DNA of 64,000 nt, taken from contig NZ_LT703003.1 in NCBI RefSeq assembly GCF_900149695.1, positions 1,984,001 through 2,048,000 of the forward strand, written 5' to 3'. Below are positions 61,633 through 64,000 of the stretch, one piece after another (positions within the stretch are counted from its first letter, which is position 1; every line of letters starts with the position of its first letter). A program made the position numbers and the translations under genes. The stretch comes from Anderseniella sp. Alg231-50. GTDB lineage: Bacteria > Pseudomonadota > Alphaproteobacteria > Rhizobiales > Aestuariivirgaceae. The notes under the pieces are model-generated. The model had not been told where the DNA came from, ran no database searches, and saw only the letters and a program-made list of their open reading frames with translations.

Positions 61633-61906
61633 CCATGATGACCCGTGCATTCAGTGCCTTCCACCATGACAATCCTGCGGATTTGTCGCGATGATGACAG
61701 ATTTGTATCCGGTTGTTACACGAATTTCAGGCTGGATCGGCCGGTTTTTGGGGTGTTTTGGGCCGTCTGGGCCCGGTCTCGGAGAAACTGCCGTTCCGAC
61801 ACGTTACATTCTGAAATATCAAGTGATTTCAGTGTCACGCGCCGCATCTGGTAAAACTTTAGTCAATTGGTGGTGAAGGCGATTTGCATCGAGTGACAAC
61901 GGCAGG

Positions 61907-63775
61907 GTGTTGTTACCGGTTCGCCGGAAAAAAGGGGTTCGATTGGTGCGTGTAGACACGACAACCGAAATTGGCACGGGAGCCGGGGCGGAAGTCCGCC
62001 CCTTCACACCGGCAGGAACACCGACAATCAATGCAGACCTGGTGCAGCGCCTTGGCGGATTTACCACCTTGTGCGAGGGGCTTGATTACGCAGCCCAGGG
62101 CCAGACGGGGATGAATTTTTACGGCCCCCGCGGCCAGCTTGAAGAGATCGTATCCTATCATCAGTTGAGAAAGCGGGCGATTGCCGCAGCGCATCAGCTT
62201 GTCAACGCCGGCATCAAGCCGGGCGAGCGCGTTGGCGTGGTGGCCGAGACGGGTGCTGAATTCATGGTGGTGTTCTTCGGATGCCAGTATGCCGGCATGG
62301 TGCCGTGCCCGTTGCCTTATTCCATGTATATCGGCGGACGCGAGAGTTATGTGACACGTATTGCCGGCATGCTCGAAAGTGCGCACGCAACCGCAGTGGT
62401 TACAACAGCTGATCTTGATGAGCTGGTTCGCGATGCCGCAGGCCGTGCCGGTATCAGGCGCGTGTTGAGCCATGAGCAGCTGGCGAGCCTTTCTACCGAA
62501 GGTCCTGCACTCCAGCCGTTCGGCCCGGAAGATATTTCCTACATTCAGTATTCATCCGGCTCCACATCCAACCCGAAGGGTGTGTTGATTTCCCAGAAAG
62601 CCGCGTGTGCGAACACCATGGCCATTCTGCGTCACGGACTGAAGATTCGCCCGACCGACAGGGCCTTTTCCTGGCTGCCGCTGTATCATGACATGGGGCT
62701 GGTCGGATTCTGCCTGTCGCCAATGATGGGGCAGGTGTCGGTTGACTATCTTGCCACCCCGGCGTTCGCGCGCCGTCCGGCGCTGTGGCTCAAGCTGATG
62801 TCGCAAAACCAGTGCACGGTCGCTTATGGCCCGTCATTCGGTTATGACCTCGCGGCGCGCCGTGCAAACGGCAGTCTGCCCGATCTCAAGCTGGATCAAT
62901 GGCGTGTAGCCGGTATCGGCGGCGACATGGTGCGTGCCGACGTGCTGAAACTGTTTTCGGAAACACTCGGTGTCACCGGCTTCAAATCAAAGGCGTTCCT
63001 GCCCAGCTACGGGATGGCCGAGTCCACGCTCGGCGTATGCTTTGTCGATGCGGATGAAGAGATCCGGGTTGACGTGATCGATCGCACGGCAATGAAAGAG
63101 TACGGTGTTGCCGAAGTCTCGACCGAAACCGATCCCGATCGGGTCCGCAGTTTCGTCGTGTGCGGACGTCCGCTTCCCGCTCACAAAATGAGGGTCGTGA
63201 ATGTCACCGGCAAGGAACTGGGTGACCGCGAGATCGGATGCATCGAGATTGCCGGCCCGAGCCTGATGAGCGGCTATTTCCGTAATGATGCCGCCACGTC
63301 GGCGATCATGCGCGACGATGGTTTTATGGACACTGGTGACATGGGGTACTGGCTGGGTGGCGAGATTGTCATTACGGGCCGGGCCAAGGACATGATCTTG
63401 CACAACGGACGCAATATCTGGCCGCAGGACATTGAATGGTCCGTCGAGAAACTGTCCGCAGTGCGTGACGGGGACGTGGCCGCGTTTGCTGTCGAAGGCT
63501 CGATGGGTGAAGATTGCGTGCGTGTTCTGGTGCAGTGCCGCGTGCGCAAGGATGATGAAATCGACGCACTTCGCAAAGCCGTTAAAGCCCAGATTTCCCG
63601 GACAATCGGTATCGAGGCACAAGTGGTTATGGTGCCGCCCAAATCACTGCCGTTCACGTCATCAGGCAAGTTGTCACGTTCCGGCGCGAAAACCATGTTC
63701 AGCAATGGTGACATCGTTGAAATCGTGACAGATCTGGACACCGTCGAAAACGCCATGTCTGTGGCTGCCGAATAG
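61907..63775 (+). CDS. Fatty acyl-AMP ligase (FAAL) family protein
   Basis: The 622-residue adenylate-forming enzyme has ISYIQYSSGSTSNPKGVLIS (AMP-binding loop), SWLPLYHDMGLVGFCLSP, FLPSYGMAESTLGVCFVD and the C-terminal DTGDMGYWLGGEIVITGRAK. The YHDMGL motif and the AESTL motif are those of FAALs such as FadD32-like enzymes, which activate a fatty acid to acyl-AMP and pass it to an ACP or PKS. The frame begins at 61907, but GTG 61946 (VRVDTTTEIG) following a G-rich site is a good alternative start. The NAD-epimerase gene follows. Confidence 0.85.
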   Translation: MLLPVRRKKGVRLVRVDTTTEIGTGAGAEVRPFTPAGTPTINADLVQRLGGFTTLCEGLDYAAQGQTGMNFYGPRGQLEEIVSYHQLRKRAIAAAHQLVNAGIKPGERVGVVAETGAEFMVVFFGCQYAGMVPCPLPYSMYIGGRESYVTRIAGMLESAHATAVVTTADLDELVRDAAGRAGIRRVLSHEQLASLSTEGPALQPFGPEDISYIQYSSGSTSNPKGVLISQKAACANTMAILRHGLKIRPTDRAFSWLPLYHDMGLVGFCLSPMMGQVSVDYLATPAFARRPALWLKLMSQNQCTVAYGPSFGYDLAARRANGSLPDLKLDQWRVAGIGGDMVRADVLKLFSETLGVTGFKSKAFLPSYGMAESTLGVCFVDADEEIRVDVIDRTAMKEYGVAEVSTETDPDRVRSFVVCGRPLPAHKMRVVNVTGKELGDREIGCIEIAGPSLMSGYFRNDAATSAIMRDDGFMDTGDMGYWLGGEIVITGRAKDMILHNGRNIWPQDIEWSVEKLSAVRDGDVAAFAVEGSMGEDCVRVLVQCRVRKDDEIDALRKAVKAQISRTIGIEAQVVMVPPKSLPFTSSGKLSRSGAKTMFSNGDIVEIVTDLDTVENAMSVAAE

Positions 63776-63839
63776 GTTCGCGCCCGTTCGCACCAGTCCG
63801 GCATTTCTGCTGAACAATCTGCTGTTAAGTGATTGAGCC

Positions 63840-64000
63840 ATGCCTTCACGACAAGCGCACCCTGCGCCGCTTCGGATTGCGATCACCGGAGTTACCGGAT
63901 TTGTGGGTTCACACCTGGTGCGCCAGCTGGCTGCACGCGGCCATGACATCACAGCGCTGGTTCGCGATCGATCGCGGTTGAGCAAGAAATTTCCGGCTTC
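63840..64000 (+). CDS. NAD-dependent epimerase/dehydratase, 5' part only
   Basis: The 53 visible codons start at ATG 63840 and read PLRIAITGVTGFVGSHLVRQ, the Rossmann-fold dinucleotide motif T-G-x-x-G-x-x-G of extended SDRs, then LAARGHDITALVRDRSRL. The rest runs off the window. It is 64 bp after the FAAL gene and probably co-transcribed with it. Confidence 0.85.
   Translation, partial: MPSRQAHPAPLRIAITGVTGFVGSHLVRQLAARGHDITALVRDRSRLSKKFPA

Noticed and set aside
1-64000. CRISPR array
   Set aside because: No run of regularly spaced direct repeats was seen anywhere.

Overview
The window comes from the chromosome of an alphaproteobacterium, most likely of the order Hyphomicrobiales or a close relative. 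The left 15 kb carries lineage-specific genes: the cell-cycle regulator CtrA, its phosphotransferase ChpT and its inhibitor SciP, a FliJ-type protein beside ctrA, RpoH, the envelope protein EipA (DUF1134), a DUF6476 protein beside rluD, and a Pcs-type phosphatidylcholine synthase. TRAP and amino-acid transporters, an ectoine-synthase homologue, a sulfatase and a trimethylamine-methyltransferase-family enzyme suggest a free-living, possibly marine, heterotroph; this habitat is inference.

Layout. (1) 1-15.2 kb is core chromosome: a GGDEF protein cut by the window edge, rpoH, rluD and DUF6476 (divergent, overlapping start codons), a coiled-coil membrane protein, eipA, cysQ, chpT with a GNAT gene, an ATC-hydrolase-family gene, ctrA, fliJ, a sulfotransferase-like gene, a TPR protein, sciP, mnmA, pcs and an elongator tRNA-Met gene. 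(2) 15.2-34.1 kb is an 18.8-kb AT-richer integrative element. It lies between two identical 24-bp copies of the tRNA-Met 3' end and starts with a tyrosine integrase. It carries a possible replication protein, an XRE regulator, a run of immunity-type proteins without recognisable toxins (SMI1/KNR4, HEAT-like, Imm35 fused to an L7/L12-like domain, CPCC, SecD-head/TPR), a PPP phosphatase, a serine recombinase with a three-subsite res-like region, a TIGR02391 protein and a four-gene ABC-three-component (ABC-3C) system followed by a DUF3223 gene. Two decayed IS3-type transposase pieces lie in it. (3) 34.3-41.8 kb holds a copper amine oxidase, a P450-ACP-acyltransferase-like cassette, a DUF1127 protein, a homocysteine S-methyltransferase, a stand-alone ectoine-synthase homologue and an NTF2-like protein. 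(4) 42-51.5 kb holds a TRAP transporter (dctPQM), hydantoinase/oxoprolinase subunits A and B, and an amino-acid ABC transporter (binding protein and two permeases, no ATPase gene). (5) 51.7-64 kb holds a divergent EF-G paralogue, a non-pyrrolysine MttB-family methyltransferase with an SDR, a sulfatase with a class III CoA-transferase and an AbrB-family membrane protein, a sterol-desaturase-family protein, a fatty acyl-AMP ligase, and the start of an NAD-dependent epimerase.

The core part gathers three members of the CtrA circuit within about 6 kb. The right-hand part reads as uptake and catabolism of small nitrogenous or methylated solutes (TRAP/ABC import, hydantoin-type ring opening, amine oxidation, corrinoid-type demethylation), followed by lipid-activation genes. 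The most unusual material is in the island and in the P450-ACP cassette. Assignments rest on reading motifs in the translated sequence; no database search was run.
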